Assembly (NCBI RefSeq): GCF_022234545.1
Contig: NZ_JAIEUI010000007.1
Location: forward strand, 186,001 to 250,000
Length of the DNA: 64,000 nucleotides
Origin: Paenibacillus piscarius
Lineage (GTDB): Bacteria; Bacillota; Bacilli; Paenibacillales; Paenibacillaceae
Direction: 5' to 3'
Below are positions 50,213 through 59,013 of the stretch, one piece after another. The position numbers and the translations under genes were made by a program. Under the pieces are notes generated by a model that worked only from the letters and a program-made list of their open reading frames with translations, was not told the DNA's origin and made no database searches. Position 1 is the stretch's first letter, and every line of letters begins with the position of its first letter.

Positions 50213-50238
50213 ACGTTCTTCCCTCCGCACATACAATA
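50213..50238 (+). promoter_or_regulatory. sigma-K promoter of yjcZ-like gene
   Basis: CATACAATA (50230-50238) matches the sigma-K -10 consensus CATAnnnTA exactly, and an AC -35 (50213-50214) lies 15 bp upstream, the expected distance. The start codon follows about 45 bp later. This predicts mother-cell expression late in sporulation. Confidence 0.7.
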
Positions 50239-50283
50239 CGGTGTACTCAAGTACAACAACTCACACGCGAAAGGGGAATGAAC

Positions 50284-50394
50284 ATGAGCGAAGAAGTTAG
50301 AGGCGGATACGGATACGGTCCTTTCACAAGTACAGGTGCGATCCTGGTTCTCTTCATCCTGCTGGTTATCATCAGCCGTTCACTGTTTGTCTAA
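50284..50394 (+). CDS. yjcZ: YjcZ-family sporulation peptide
   Basis: A 36-residue membrane peptide: a Gly/Tyr-rich head (EEVRGGYGYGPFTSTGA) and one C-terminal membrane helix (ILVLFILLVIISRSLFV), the classic YjcZ form. Start ATG 50284 with AAAGGGG 7 nt upstream; a second ATG two codons earlier lies within the spacing. Family members are sporulation-specific and very short. The sigma-K promoter upstream agrees. Confidence 0.85.
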   Translation: MSEEVRGGYGYGPFTSTGAILVLFILLVIISRSLFV

Positions 50395-50503
50395 TCGGGA
50401 ATAACCCCCGGGAGGGAGCCCCGCGCTCTCTCCGCTCTACGTGTTATAGCATTCCCTGCTCCACCGGATATGAAGAGAGGGACTCCTCTTTACAATGAAT
50501 GAC

Positions 50504-50544
50504 AATGGCCTCACGTCTCTGCAGCAGCAGAGCGTGAGGCCATT
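50504..50544. terminator. long hairpin between yjcZ and ecsB
   Basis: 12-bp stem AATGGCCTCACG/CGTGAGGCCATT plus an inner CTCTG/CAGAG stem. The weak flanking T-run suggests a bidirectional terminator for the convergent yjcZ and ecsB transcripts. Confidence 0.65.
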
Positions 50545-50554
50545 TGTGATATGC

Positions 50555-51775
50555 CTACAGATCATCCTCATCCGCGCGCGCTTCCTTGCGGACCGCTGCG
50601 GCCCTGAACAGATACGCCAGCAGAAGCCCGCAGGCGAAGGTTCCGAGGACCGGCAGCAGCCGCTCACCAAGCTGAAGCAGAAGAGGCAGTCCGGTCAGCA
50701 GGGCCAGCGCCAGATGACAGCGGAACACCAGCCGGATCGTCTCCCGGCCCTTGCTGCCTTCCGGCAGCGGGTAGACCGTCAGCCAGAACGATTCGCTGTG
50801 CAGCTTGCGCAGCGCAGTGAGCTGAACGCCCAGCAGGAAGAGGAAGACGAGATAAATGCCGCTGGCAAGATAGCTGTCCTGTGTCATCCAGACCAGGAAC
50901 AGGTCCAGCAGGGCAATCCGCAGAACAATGCCGAAGATGTCGCCGCGGGCGAAGCTTTTGGTCAGGAGGAACCGGTAGGCCGTGCCCCGCGTCCAATGGA
51001 TACCGCTGCCCCACTTCGACAGGTAACGCCGGGCGTATACCCGCTGCTCGCGCCCGGGAATATCGACGAACCAGCCGAGGACCATCAGCGCCCGGGTGCC
51101 TTGATTCTTCTCCATCGTAATCAGTCGTTCCCAGGCCACGGCATGGCGGCCGGGTACGGCCAGCGCCGCCGCATAGGCGGCGCCCAGAATCAGAATGAAG
51201 ATCACGGCCCGGATGGACGGCTGCCAGAACCAGGCGAAGACCATCAGACCGCCCACCGCCCAACGCAGCAGCGTATACCCTGCCGCAGCCGGCCGGGAGA
51301 GCATCGCCGTCTCCCGCCATAGCCCATAGCTGGCAAGCAGCTTGACCAGAATCAGCACCAGCAGGGTGGCCAGCAGATTCTTCGGGGACACATCAGTGCG
51401 TATGTACAGCGGCCATAACGTAATGAGGACAAAAGCCAGACGCAGAATCTTCCACACATTGCCGCTAACCCAGGATGGAGCGAAGTACTCCCTCATCCGG
51501 TGGCCCTGCGGCAGCAGGAAGATCGTATCCGGGGTCTGCAGATACGTCCGGAAGCTGCTGTGTACCGCCGCAGGCACCAGCAGAACAAACATAATCCAGC
51601 GGATGGGCAGGCCGGCCGGAATGTCGCGCAGCAGCGCCGTGTACCAGGCGGAGAACATGATCAGCACCAGCAGGAACACCATGGCTACTCCGCTCTGAAT
51701 GATATATCCGGCATAAGGAATCAGACTGCCTGTGAACCGGCTGCGCCGCTGCCGCCGCAGCTCCTTCAAATCCAT
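50555..51775 (-). CDS. ecsB: EcsB, ABC transporter permease
   Basis: A 406-residue permease with about ten hydrophobic helices. PDTIFLLPQGHRMREYFAPS, GTRALMVLGWFVDIPGREQR and SGIHWTRGTAYRFLLTKSFA are EcsB family landmarks. In B. subtilis EcsAB affects protein secretion, competence and signal peptide processing, and works with EcsA as ATPase. Starts 1 nt after the ecsA stop, so the two are coupled. Confidence 0.93.
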   Translation of the reverse strand: MDLKELRRQRRSRFTGSLIPYAGYIIQSGVAMVFLLVLIMFSAWYTALLRDIPAGLPIRWIMFVLLVPAAVHSSFRTYLQTPDTIFLLPQGHRMREYFAPSWVSGNVWKILRLAFVLITLWPLYIRTDVSPKNLLATLLVLILVKLLASYGLWRETAMLSRPAAAGYTLLRWAVGGLMVFAWFWQPSIRAVIFILILGAAYAAALAVPGRHAVAWERLITMEKNQGTRALMVLGWFVDIPGREQRVYARRYLSKWGSGIHWTRGTAYRFLLTKSFARGDIFGIVLRIALLDLFLVWMTQDSYLASGIYLVFLFLLGVQLTALRKLHSESFWLTVYPLPEGSKGRETIRLVFRCHLALALLTGLPLLLQLGERLLPVLGTFACGLLLAYLFRAAAVRKEARADEDDL

Positions 51776-51776
51776 A

Positions 51777-52523
51777 TCATTTCCCTCCCTGCACCAGCTC
51801 GTAGAACAGCTGCTCCAGATTCAGGCCCTGCCGCCCGGCCTTCGCGGTCATCTCGGCAAGTGTACCCTCTGCAATGACCTGCCCGCGGTGCAGCACAATG
51901 AACCGGTCGCAATAGTTCTCAATCGTGGAGAGGATATGCGAGCTGAGCAGAATCGACGCCCCGGAGCGCTTCAGCTCCAGCATGAAATCCAGCAGCGAGC
52001 GGATGCCCAGCGGGTCCAGACCGAGGAACGGCTCATCGATTACATACAGGGCCGGACGCGCTACAAAAGCACACATAATCATAACCTTCTGCTTCATGCC
52101 CTTGGACAGGTGAGAGGACAAGGTATCCATCTTGTCCTCCATATTGAAGAGTGCCGCCAGCTGGCCGGTGCGCGATTCATAATCGCTGCGGTCCACACCG
52201 TAGGCTCTGGCGGTGAATTCCACATGCTCACGGACTGTCATTTCCTCATAGAGCAGGGGCGATTCCGGTACAAAAGACAACGCGCTGTGATAGCTCTCGG
52301 GATCACTGCTGCGCGTCTTGCCCTGTACAGTAATCTCGCCTTTGTGCGGGGACATCAGCCCCAGGATATGCTTCATTGTCGTGCTCTTGCCCGCGCCGTT
52401 CAGTCCGATCAGCCCGACCATCTCACCGGGCTGTACCTGCAGGCCGATGTCATGCAGCACCGGCTTGTTCAGGCTGTAGCCTCCGCTGAGGCCCGTAATC
52501 TCCAATACAGGAGCAGTACTCAT
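51777..52523 (-). CDS. ecsA: EcsA, ABC transporter ATP-binding protein
   Basis: A 248-residue ABC ATPase: Walker A GLIGLNGAGKSTTMK, Q-loop SFVPESPLLYEEMTVREHV, signature LSSHLSKGMKQKVMIM (LSKGM in place of LSGGQ, as is typical of EcsA), Walker B LYVIDEPFLGLDPLG, H-loop ILLSSHILSTIE. Its ATG overlaps the stop of the DEAD-box helicase gene by 4 nt, and ecsB follows immediately. The three form one operon. Confidence 0.95.
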   Translation of the reverse strand: MSTAPVLEITGLSGGYSLNKPVLHDIGLQVQPGEMVGLIGLNGAGKSTTMKHILGLMSPHKGEITVQGKTRSSDPESYHSALSFVPESPLLYEEMTVREHVEFTARAYGVDRSDYESRTGQLAALFNMEDKMDTLSSHLSKGMKQKVMIMCAFVARPALYVIDEPFLGLDPLGIRSLLDFMLELKRSGASILLSSHILSTIENYCDRFIVLHRGQVIAEGTLAEMTAKAGRQGLNLEQLFYELVQGGK

Positions 52524-53977
52524 TGACCGTCACCTCTCGGGGTCTTATTCTTGAGCCATTTCGGGGCTCCCTTATTCTTGCGGTCTCTATCCCGCTCCGC
52601 CTGGCTGCGGGCCTTGCCCCCGCGCCCGGGCCCTCCCGCCGCGCGCGGCGCGCCGGCGGCCTGTCCCGGCCGGTGCTGCTCGCGCCGCACCGGCCCCTCA
52701 CTGCTGGCAGCCGCTGTGCCCGGCTGCCCGGCCGGCAAGCCTTCGGCGCCTCCGGCGGCTGTACCAGCCGCCGAGATCCGCGCCTGCGGCTTGCCGGAGC
52801 GCGGCGCAGTGAAGCCGCCGCCCTTAAGCCCGTCGCGCCCGCCCTGGGCCAGCGCCTGGCCGAAGGCCATCTCCCGCTCGTCCAGCTGGATATCCAGCTC
52901 GCGGGCGAATTTGCGCATGATGAACGTCTGCTGCTCCGTAACGATCGTTACGGACAGCCCACGTTTGCCCATGCGCCCGGTCCGTCCGGCACGGTGGACA
53001 TAGTGCTCGGAGTCGAAGGCCGGGTCGAAGCTGACGACCAGCGTCAGATTCTCAATATCCAGACCGCGCGCCGCCACATCGCTGGCGACCAGCACCTTGA
53101 ACTTGCCGTCCCGGAAGCGGGCCAGCACACTTGCACGCGTCACCTTGTCGGCATCGCCGTACAGTGCTGCAGCACTCAGCCCCAGATGGTTCAGCTTGGC
53201 TGTTACCTCGGCGATCGTCTCGGTGGCGTTGACGAAAACAATCGCCCGCTCCGGCTTGTAGTGGCGGAGAACCCGGCGCAGCATGTCGATCTTGTTCCGT
53301 TCCTCGCACACTACATAATGATGCTCCAGGCTCTGGGCCGTCATCATGCCGGGATCGATGCCGACCTCCGCCGGGTTCTTCATCTCCCGGCTGGCCAGCA
53401 GCCGGGTCTCAGGTCCGATCGTGGCTGACAGCATGACCAGCTGCCGGGTGCGCAGCGCGCTGCTGACGATCTTCGTCACTTCACCGGCGCCGCTGAGCTG
53501 GAACATCTGATCCGCCTCATCCAGCACAATCGTACTCACCTCATGCATCTTCAGCTTGCGCAGCCCGATCAGCTCCCTTACGCGTCCCGGTGTGCCTACC
53601 ACCAGGTGGGGATGCTCCCGCAGCTTGTCAATCTGGCGCTTGATCGCCGCCCCGCCGATCAGACCCATCGCCCGGATGCCGCGGTGCGCCCCGTAGCGCT
53701 CGGCCTCGCGGAGAATCTGCATGGCCAGCTCCTGGGTCGGGGCCAGCACCAGCTTCTGGAGGGAGCGCTGGTCCGGGTTAATCCCTTGCAGCAGCGGCAG
53801 CAGGTAAGCCAGCGTCTTGCCTGTGCCGGTCTGGGATGCGGCCAGAACATCTCTTCCTTCCAGCAGAAGCGGAATCGTCTGCTCCTGTACAGGGGATGGT
53901 TCAGTAATGCCGAATTCAGCCAACCGGGCCGCAAGGTCCTCCTGGATGCCGATCGCCGCAAAAGAAGCTTTATTCAT
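52520..53977 (-). CDS. DEAD-box ATP-dependent RNA helicase
   Basis: A 485-residue helicase with all superfamily 2 motifs: Q-motif FGITEPSPVQEQTIP, I ASQTGTGKT, Ia PTQELA, Ib TPGR, II VLDEADQMF, III SAT, IV VFVNATE, V VASDVAARGLDI and VI HRAGRTGRMG. The last about 105 residues are a low-complexity Gly/Ala/Arg-rich tail ending RKNKGAPKWLKNKTPRG, likely for RNA binding. Similar to YfmL/CshB-type enzymes of Bacillus, which act in ribosome assembly or mRNA turnover. Coupled to ecsA by a 4-nt overlap. Confidence 0.93.
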   Translation of the reverse strand: MNKASFAAIGIQEDLAARLAEFGITEPSPVQEQTIPLLLEGRDVLAASQTGTGKTLAYLLPLLQGINPDQRSLQKLVLAPTQELAMQILREAERYGAHRGIRAMGLIGGAAIKRQIDKLREHPHLVVGTPGRVRELIGLRKLKMHEVSTIVLDEADQMFQLSGAGEVTKIVSSALRTRQLVMLSATIGPETRLLASREMKNPAEVGIDPGMMTAQSLEHHYVVCEERNKIDMLRRVLRHYKPERAIVFVNATETIAEVTAKLNHLGLSAAALYGDADKVTRASVLARFRDGKFKVLVASDVAARGLDIENLTLVVSFDPAFDSEHYVHRAGRTGRMGKRGLSVTIVTEQQTFIMRKFARELDIQLDEREMAFGQALAQGGRDGLKGGGFTAPRSGKPQARISAAGTAAGGAEGLPAGQPGTAAASSEGPVRREQHRPGQAAGAPRAAGGPGRGGKARSQAERDRDRKNKGAPKWLKNKTPRGDGQ

Positions 53978-54021
53978 AATAGGGTTTCATCCTTTACACT
54001 TAATATAATATGTTCATTATA

Positions 54022-54053
54022 TGCCAAAAAGGCCTCTCCACCAAATGGAAGGC
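54022..54053 (-). terminator. terminator of the SDR gene
   Basis: On the minus strand GGCCTTCCA/TGGAGAGGCC (one bulge) followed by TTTTT, about 55 bp after the SDR stop. Confidence 0.75.
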
Positions 54054-54106
54054 CATACATTCCCGTCCCGGCCGGGGAACAAACGGTTGCTTGAGTGGCC
54101 GGAGCG

Positions 54107-54883
54107 TCATTTTCGGTTCATCATGTTGTACGTCAGCTTATCCGCCAGCCGGGGGAACAGGTTATAGAGACGGATGCCGAAGCCCGCCAGACCGGGAAGA
54201 TCCACTTCCTCCCTGCCCTTCTCCATCAGCTTCACCATCTTGGCGGACACATGCTCCGGAGTCATCATGATCCGGCTGACGCTCCGCTCATAATTGCCGG
54301 AAGGGTCGGCGGTCTTGAAGAAGTCCGTAGCGATCGGTCCGGGATTCACCGCAGAGACGGTAATCCCGCTCTTGCGCAGCTCCTGGCGGAGCGCATTGGT
54401 GAAGCCGAGCACCGCATGCTTGGTCGCGGTATAGGCAACCGAGCGGGCTGTGCCGATCTTGCCGGCCATTGAGGCCACATTCACAATCTGGCCGCTGCCG
54501 CGCGCCAGCATATGCGGCACAACAGCCTTGGTGCAGCGGACGATCCCCATATAGTTCACATCCATCATGGCAGCGAATTCACCAGGCTCCATCTCGGTAA
54601 AAGCAGCAAACTTGCCATAACCCGCATTATTCAGCAGAATGTCAATCCGCCCGTACCGGTCCAGCACCGCTTCCATGGTCCGGTTAACCTCGGCCTCATC
54701 GGTCACATCACAGACGAACCACCCGGATTCGCCCTTCAGCTCTGCGGCAAGCGCCCGGAGCTTGTCCTCCGAACGGGCCAGCAGCACAGGAACAGCCCCG
54801 CGCTCACTCAGCATCTGTGCCGTAATCGCGCCGATTCCGCTGGAAGCGCCCGTAATCACCACAATCTTGCCCTGCAACTTCAT
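54107..54883 (-). CDS. short-chain dehydrogenase/reductase (classical SDR)
   Basis: A 258-residue oxidoreductase: cofactor motif VVITGASSGIGAITAQML, DILLNNAGYGKFAAF, catalytic Ser at NVASMAGKIGTARSVAYTAT followed by Tyr-x-x-x-Lys (YTATKHAVLG), and VNPGPIATDFF. The Arg after the first strand (LLARSEDKL) suggests NADPH. Resembles YqjQ of Bacillus. The start has a weak ribosome site (GGGAGCTGAAG). Substrate unknown. Confidence 0.9.
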   Translation of the reverse strand: MKLQGKIVVITGASSGIGAITAQMLSERGAVPVLLARSEDKLRALAAELKGESGWFVCDVTDEAEVNRTMEAVLDRYGRIDILLNNAGYGKFAAFTEMEPGEFAAMMDVNYMGIVRCTKAVVPHMLARGSGQIVNVASMAGKIGTARSVAYTATKHAVLGFTNALRQELRKSGITVSAVNPGPIATDFFKTADPSGNYERSVSRIMMTPEHVSAKMVKLMEKGREEVDLPGLAGFGIRLYNLFPRLADKLTYNMMNRK

Positions 54884-54921
54884 CGAATCTTCAGCTCCCG
54901 GTTTCCGCTTAAAAGGACATT

Positions 54922-55377
54922 CTAAGAGATCATCACCTGAATATCAAGCTCTCCAATGCCTTCCATCATCAGCGGGATGCTCAGCGCCTTGCGCGGCAGG
55001 ACGGACATCCCATCCGACTTCATCAGCCGCGGCGGAGTAATGTCTACCGCTACTCCCTGATTGGAGAGAATAGTACTGGCATTACCGCTGATCATATTGC
55101 CCAGCTCGGAGATGGCACTCTGCCCCATCTCATCCATCTCTGTAATCACATAACCGCCCATCATCGCCGATACGATCTTCAGCGCCACCTGTTCAGCAAT
55201 ACCGAAGATAATATCCCCGCTGAGCTGACCTGTCATTCCCACTTGAATCCATATATGATTATCGATCAGTTCGATGTCCTTGATCCCCAGCATACCGGTG
55301 GATGGCGAGACCTGGATTACCTGCTCAATTACGGTTCGTGCAGACTCTAGAAACGGATTAATGACTTCTGCTTTCAT
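54922..55377 (-). CDS. cheX: CheX-family chemotaxis phosphatase-like protein
   Basis: A 151-residue protein with the CheC/CheX/FliY phosphatase fold. The active-site helix MGQSAISELGNMISGNASTI carries the E-x-x-N pair used to dephosphorylate CheY~P. There is one such site, as in CheX, not two as in CheC. ATG 55377 follows GAGGGGGACAG; the longer frame lacks a site. No other chemotaxis gene lies near. Its role in motility or in another response-regulator pathway is inferred from the family. Confidence 0.85.
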   Translation of the reverse strand: MKAEVINPFLESARTVIEQVIQVSPSTGMLGIKDIELIDNHIWIQVGMTGQLSGDIIFGIAEQVALKIVSAMMGGYVITEMDEMGQSAISELGNMISGNASTILSNQGVAVDITPPRLMKSDGMSVLPRKALSIPLMMEGIGELDIQVMIS

Positions 55378-55777
55378 GAAAGTGCTGTCCCCCCTCGACC
55401 AGTCTTTGGTCATATACCAAAAGTCCTAAGCAATAATGATTTATTATACTTCATATATCGGTATTATTCACCAAAAATTAATGGTCTTGTCGAATGAATT
55501 CTGAAGTTAGTTGAGACCGCAACATTGCCCTCCCGGGAGTAATCTCCTATAATTTAATAAAATGACGACACCCGAGCGGATACGCCTGCACCAGCCTTAA
55601 CCCTCCGAGTCAGCCATCAGCAGCACATCTCCTGTGTATTTTGCCGGAACCGGCAGCCTGCAGACTCTTGTGACAGGAACCATGCCTTAAGCGTATCCAC
55701 CTTCCGGAAAGCAGCGGCTTTCCCTGTATGTACAACTATTCGGCGGCACGATTCCGGTGCCATAAGGGGGCAAGTCC
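55378..55777. other. intergenic region between cheX-like and LysR genes
   Basis: 400 bp upstream of two divergent genes. The stretch 55420-55560 is AT-rich and probably holds the cheX promoter, but no convincing -35/-10 pair is seen. LysR proteins often bind upstream of their own gene; no clear T-N11-A palindrome was identified. Confidence 0.35.
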
Positions 55778-56680
55778 ATGAACATCAGCCAGCTCGAAAC
55801 ACTGATTACCATCTCCAAAACCATGAGCTTCCGCAAAGCGGGCGAACTGCTCAACCTGACCCAGCCGGCGGTCTCGGCGCAGATCAAAAGCCTGGAGGAA
55901 GAATTCAAAACCCAGCTCGTTGACCGGAACCAGCCGGTGACGCTGACGGACAGGGGCAAGGTCTTCCTCGCCCATGCAGAGCAAATTGTCGGAATTGTGG
56001 ACGAGCTTAAGCAGCGCCTTGCCGATCTCGAAGAGAATCCCCAAGGGCATATTATTCTCGGCACCACAACCTCCATCGCCATCCAGATCCTACCGCGGGT
56101 GCTCTCTTATTTCCAGGACCAGTTCCCCCATATCAAAACCTCGATCTCGTCCATGTCCTCCTCCCAGATCTATCAGCAGGTCGAGAACGGGATTGTAGAT
56201 GTCGGCATCGGTTACCTGATCGGGCGCAATCCCGGGATGACCACCTCTGTGCTGTATTATGATACTTTTGAACTGGTTGTCTCGCCCCGCCATCCGCTGG
56301 CCCAGGTCAAATCGGCCGGGATTGAGGCCCTGGGACGCATTCCGCTGATCCTGCTCTCGCCGGATACCGTCGGCCGCAAGTTCGTCGATGAGGTGCTGGC
56401 CAAGCACGGCATTCACCCTCAGGTCATCATGGAGCTGACCAGCAGCGAGGAAGTGAAGCGGATGGTCGAGCTGGATCTCGGGGCCGCAGTCATCTCCAAG
56501 CAGTCGGTGATGGCCGAGGTCAGGAGCGGCACCCTCCGGATCGTCCCGATTATCGAGCTTGAGGTGACACACCCTGTAGGAGTCATTACCAAATCCGGCA
56601 AATACGTCAATTCAGCGATGCGGCAGTTTCTGAGCGATCTTAAGGGAATGCCCGAGACCCAGTTCATCGGTTCAGAGTAA
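55778..56680 (+). CDS. LysR-family transcriptional regulator
   Basis: A 300-residue LysR protein: the HTH is MNISQLETLITISKTMSFRK, AGELLNLTQPAVSAQIKSLE, followed by the linker helix and a two-lobed ligand domain (LGTTTSIAIQILPRVLSYFQ; DVGIGYLIGRNP; LGAAVISKQSVMAEV). The ligand-domain start I-x-L-G-T-T-T resembles CysB/CbbR-type members. AAGGGGG precedes the ATG. It is followed 44 nt later by a PHP phosphatase gene in the same direction. Target unknown. Confidence 0.92.
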   Translation: MNISQLETLITISKTMSFRKAGELLNLTQPAVSAQIKSLEEEFKTQLVDRNQPVTLTDRGKVFLAHAEQIVGIVDELKQRLADLEENPQGHIILGTTTSIAIQILPRVLSYFQDQFPHIKTSISSMSSSQIYQQVENGIVDVGIGYLIGRNPGMTTSVLYYDTFELVVSPRHPLAQVKSAGIEALGRIPLILLSPDTVGRKFVDEVLAKHGIHPQVIMELTSSEEVKRMVELDLGAAVISKQSVMAEVRSGTLRIVPIIELEVTHPVGVITKSGKYVNSAMRQFLSDLKGMPETQFIGSE

Positions 56681-56724
56681 ACGTACCTAATCCGCCATTT
56701 TGGCCTAAGGAGATGTTTCTATTT

Positions 56725-57534
56725 ATGAATTTCGACCTGCACACCCATCATTTCCGCTGCGGTCATGCGGACGGCAATATCAGAGATTATATTGAAGCGG
56801 GCATATCCGCCGGTCTGGATGTCATCGGGATTTCTGACCATTCGCCTTACTTCGGCAGCCCGGAGGAGCAGGCTTTCCCGCGAATCGCCATGGCGAAGTC
56901 TGAGCTGGTTCATTACGTAGAGGAAGTACTGGCGCTGCAGAAGGAATACGCGGGGCGTATCGATGTCCTGCTCGGCATGGAGTCCGACTATTTCCCGGAG
57001 CATGCGGAGCTGTACCGCCAGATCTATGCCGCATATCCGTTCGATTATATTATCGGCTCGGTGCATCACGTAGAAGAGGTCAGTATCTTCAATCAGGGCC
57101 GCTGGAAGGGACTGACGGACGGGCAGAAGCTGGCATCCAAAAGCGAATATTACCGGCTGATCGCCGAATCCGCGCGCAGCGGCATCTTCCAGATTCTCGG
57201 CCATATTGACGCGATGAAAGGCAACTATCCGCCGTTCTCGGAGATACTTGCACCCAGGGAGATTGACGAAGCCCTGCGCGTCATAGGCGAGTGCGGAACG
57301 GCGATTGAGATCAATACCTCCGGCGGCACCAAGCTGTGCGGCGGCTGGTATCCGTCAGACGAGATTCTGGAGCGGGCGCTGCATTTCGGTGTAGAGGTTA
57401 CCTTCGGCTCCGATGCGCATTTGCCTGCCCGTGTGGCTGACCAGCGCAATCAGGTGGCGGCCCGGCTGAAGGAGATTGGCTTCAGACATTGGGTCTATTA
57501 CAAGCAGCGGCAGAAGGTTACGGTTGCGCTGTAG
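56725..57534 (+). CDS. hisK: PHP-domain histidinol-phosphatase
   Basis: A 269-residue PHP phosphoesterase: MNFDLHTHHFRCGHADGNIR (metal HxH), GLDVIGISDHSPY, LLGMESDYFPEH, FDYIIGSVHHVE, ILGHIDAMKGN, and the C-terminal VTFGSDAHLPARV. This is the HisK/HisJ branch that removes phosphate from L-histidinol-phosphate in histidine synthesis. ATG 56725 is chosen since the N-terminus then matches the family; AAGGAG is 12 nt upstream, a rather long spacing. No other his genes lie here, as is usual in Bacillus, where hisK is away from the operon. Confidence 0.88.
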   Translation: MNFDLHTHHFRCGHADGNIRDYIEAGISAGLDVIGISDHSPYFGSPEEQAFPRIAMAKSELVHYVEEVLALQKEYAGRIDVLLGMESDYFPEHAELYRQIYAAYPFDYIIGSVHHVEEVSIFNQGRWKGLTDGQKLASKSEYYRLIAESARSGIFQILGHIDAMKGNYPPFSEILAPREIDEALRVIGECGTAIEINTSGGTKLCGGWYPSDEILERALHFGVEVTFGSDAHLPARVADQRNQVAARLKEIGFRHWVYYKQRQKVTVAL

Positions 57535-57568
57535 ACGTTGTTAGACTTAGCTGGAATTCCCCGCATTA

Positions 57569-57637
57569 AAAAGCACCGCGCTATCAGGTACAGACGTGAC
57601 TATCCCCTGTCACGCTGCCTGCTGCTGCGGTGCTTTT
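57569..57637. terminator. bidirectional terminator between hisK-like and nitroreductase genes
   Basis: 11-bp stem AAAAGCACCGC/GCGGTGCTTTT with an A-run on one side and T-run on the other, between convergent genes. The 47-nt loop is long. Confidence 0.8.
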
Positions 57638-57654
57638 ATGTTGTACAACTCTGC

Positions 57655-58404
57655 TTATTGCTGATTCAGATTCCTGCAGGTGAAGCCCTGCTGCTTCAGC
57701 GTCCGCTGGGCATCCCCGTACTGCGGATTCAGGGCATAGAAGCGGGCGATCATGCTGCTCCAGTCCCGCTCCGTCAGTCCCTGCGCCTTCAGCGATTCGC
57801 GGTGGACCACGTTGTATTCTTCGATCAGGCCTAACTGATCCGGGTTATAGATCTCTTCGTGGCAGACAGCGGCCATAGGCAGGCGCGGCCGCTGCGGCTG
57901 CTCCTCCGCCGGATAGCCGATACAGAGGCCTACCACCGGGAAAACATACTGCGGCAATTGCAGCAGCTTGATCACTTCAGCGGTATTGCGGCGGACGCCG
58001 CCAATCGGGATAATGCCCAGCCCCAGCGATTCCGCGGCTGCCACCGCATTCGCCAAGGCGATGCCGACATCGGCCGCGCCGACCAGCAGGGCATCCACAT
58101 CCTCAGCCGTCTCAAACGGCTGCCCCTCCAGCTCGGCCGCCAGCTTCGCCCGGTGGAAGTCCATGCAGAAGACCAGGAAGACCGGCGCTTCCGCCACATG
58201 CTTCTGGTTGCCGCTCAGCACCGACAGCTGCTGCCTGCGTTCTTCACTCCGTACAGCAATAACCGATACCTGCTGGCCGTTCACCCAGGATGGCGCTGCC
58301 TGGGCCGCTTCCATAATCAGCCTCAGCTTCTCCGGCTCCACCGCCTGGGCAGAATAGTGCCGGTAAGAGCGGTGGTTCTTAAGTAATCTAATCACATCAT
58401 TCAA
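57655..58404 (-). CDS. FMN-dependent nitroreductase (NfsA/NfrA type)
   Basis: A 249-residue flavin oxidoreductase: NHRSYRHYSAQAVEPEKLRL is the FMN-phosphate motif, AAQAAPSWVNGQQVSVIAVR, DALLVGAADVGIALANAVAA, AAESLGLGIIPIGGVRRNTA and FPVVGLCIGYPAEEQPQRPR follow. The order and length match NfrA/NfsA NADPH-dependent enzymes that reduce nitro groups, quinones or disulfides. TTG 58404 is chosen because GGGAGG lies 10 nt upstream. Confidence 0.9.
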   Translation of the reverse strand: MNDVIRLLKNHRSYRHYSAQAVEPEKLRLIMEAAQAAPSWVNGQQVSVIAVRSEERRQQLSVLSGNQKHVAEAPVFLVFCMDFHRAKLAAELEGQPFETAEDVDALLVGAADVGIALANAVAAAESLGLGIIPIGGVRRNTAEVIKLLQLPQYVFPVVGLCIGYPAEEQPQRPRLPMAAVCHEEIYNPDQLGLIEEYNVVHRESLKAQGLTERDWSSMIARFYALNPQYGDAQRTLKQQGFTCRNLNQQ

Positions 58405-58737
58405 GAGCTCATACCCTCCCCAATTTACATACTGTTCCAATGTACCATGTACACTATCATAGCCCAATTCCCGTCAGGACCGCCAGCGTACAATGGAATG
58501 CTCCTCATTCGCCCGTTCGTTCCGCCCATTAACCTCGAATTCAGGTGCACTAATGCTCCTCATCCGCTCGATCCGCCCATTATCCACGAATTCAGGTGCA
58601 CTAATGCTCTTCACCCGCTCCGCCCACAGAAAGTAGCAATAAATCAAATATCGTGGTCTAAGCAAAAGGTTAGTTACAATATGTGGTAAGATAAATGATA
58701 TGAGGACAAAGTTAATTCAAGGGAGATGAATTCATAA
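58405..58737. repeat. 51-bp type B repeats and AT-rich promoter region
   Basis: Type B units begin at 58541 and 58592 (51 bp apart), with a partial unit from about 58498. The core is GGTGCACTAATGCTCC. The 58640-58735 stretch is AT-rich and probably carries the promoter of the small membrane protein gene that follows. Confidence 0.85.
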
Positions 58738-59013
58738 TTGAAAAAGATCATTGCCGGAAGCATTCTATTATTCTCTGGAATAATCTTATACTTAGGAGTA
58801 TATATTGAGGCCGCACGTCATTCGTCCACTTTAGGAGGTTGGACAACTCCTCCTGGACGATTCGCAACAGCTTTGAATGAAGTGGGTGGAACAACCACGT
58901 TTTATAGTTCTATAGTGATGATTATTTGCGGTATCATTTTATTACTTTGGGGCTGCTTTGAAGATGATGTGGTGAAATTAATAAAACTTATCGTAAAGAA
59001 AAAGGATACATGA
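58738..59013 (+). CDS. small two-helix membrane protein of unknown function
   Basis: A 91-residue protein with two membrane helices: IIAGSILLFSGIILYLGVYI and FYSSIVMIICGIILLLWGCF, joined by a polar loop (WTTPPGRFATALNEVGG), with a basic C-terminus. Start is TTG 58738 with GGGAGATG upstream. Base composition is clearly more AT-rich than its neighbours, and the gene is flanked on both sides by type B 51-bp repeats, so it may have been acquired by recombination between repeats. No family recognised. Confidence 0.65.
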   Translation: MKKIIAGSILLFSGIILYLGVYIEAARHSSTLGGWTTPPGRFATALNEVGGTTTFYSSIVMIICGIILLLWGCFEDDVVKLIKLIVKKKDT

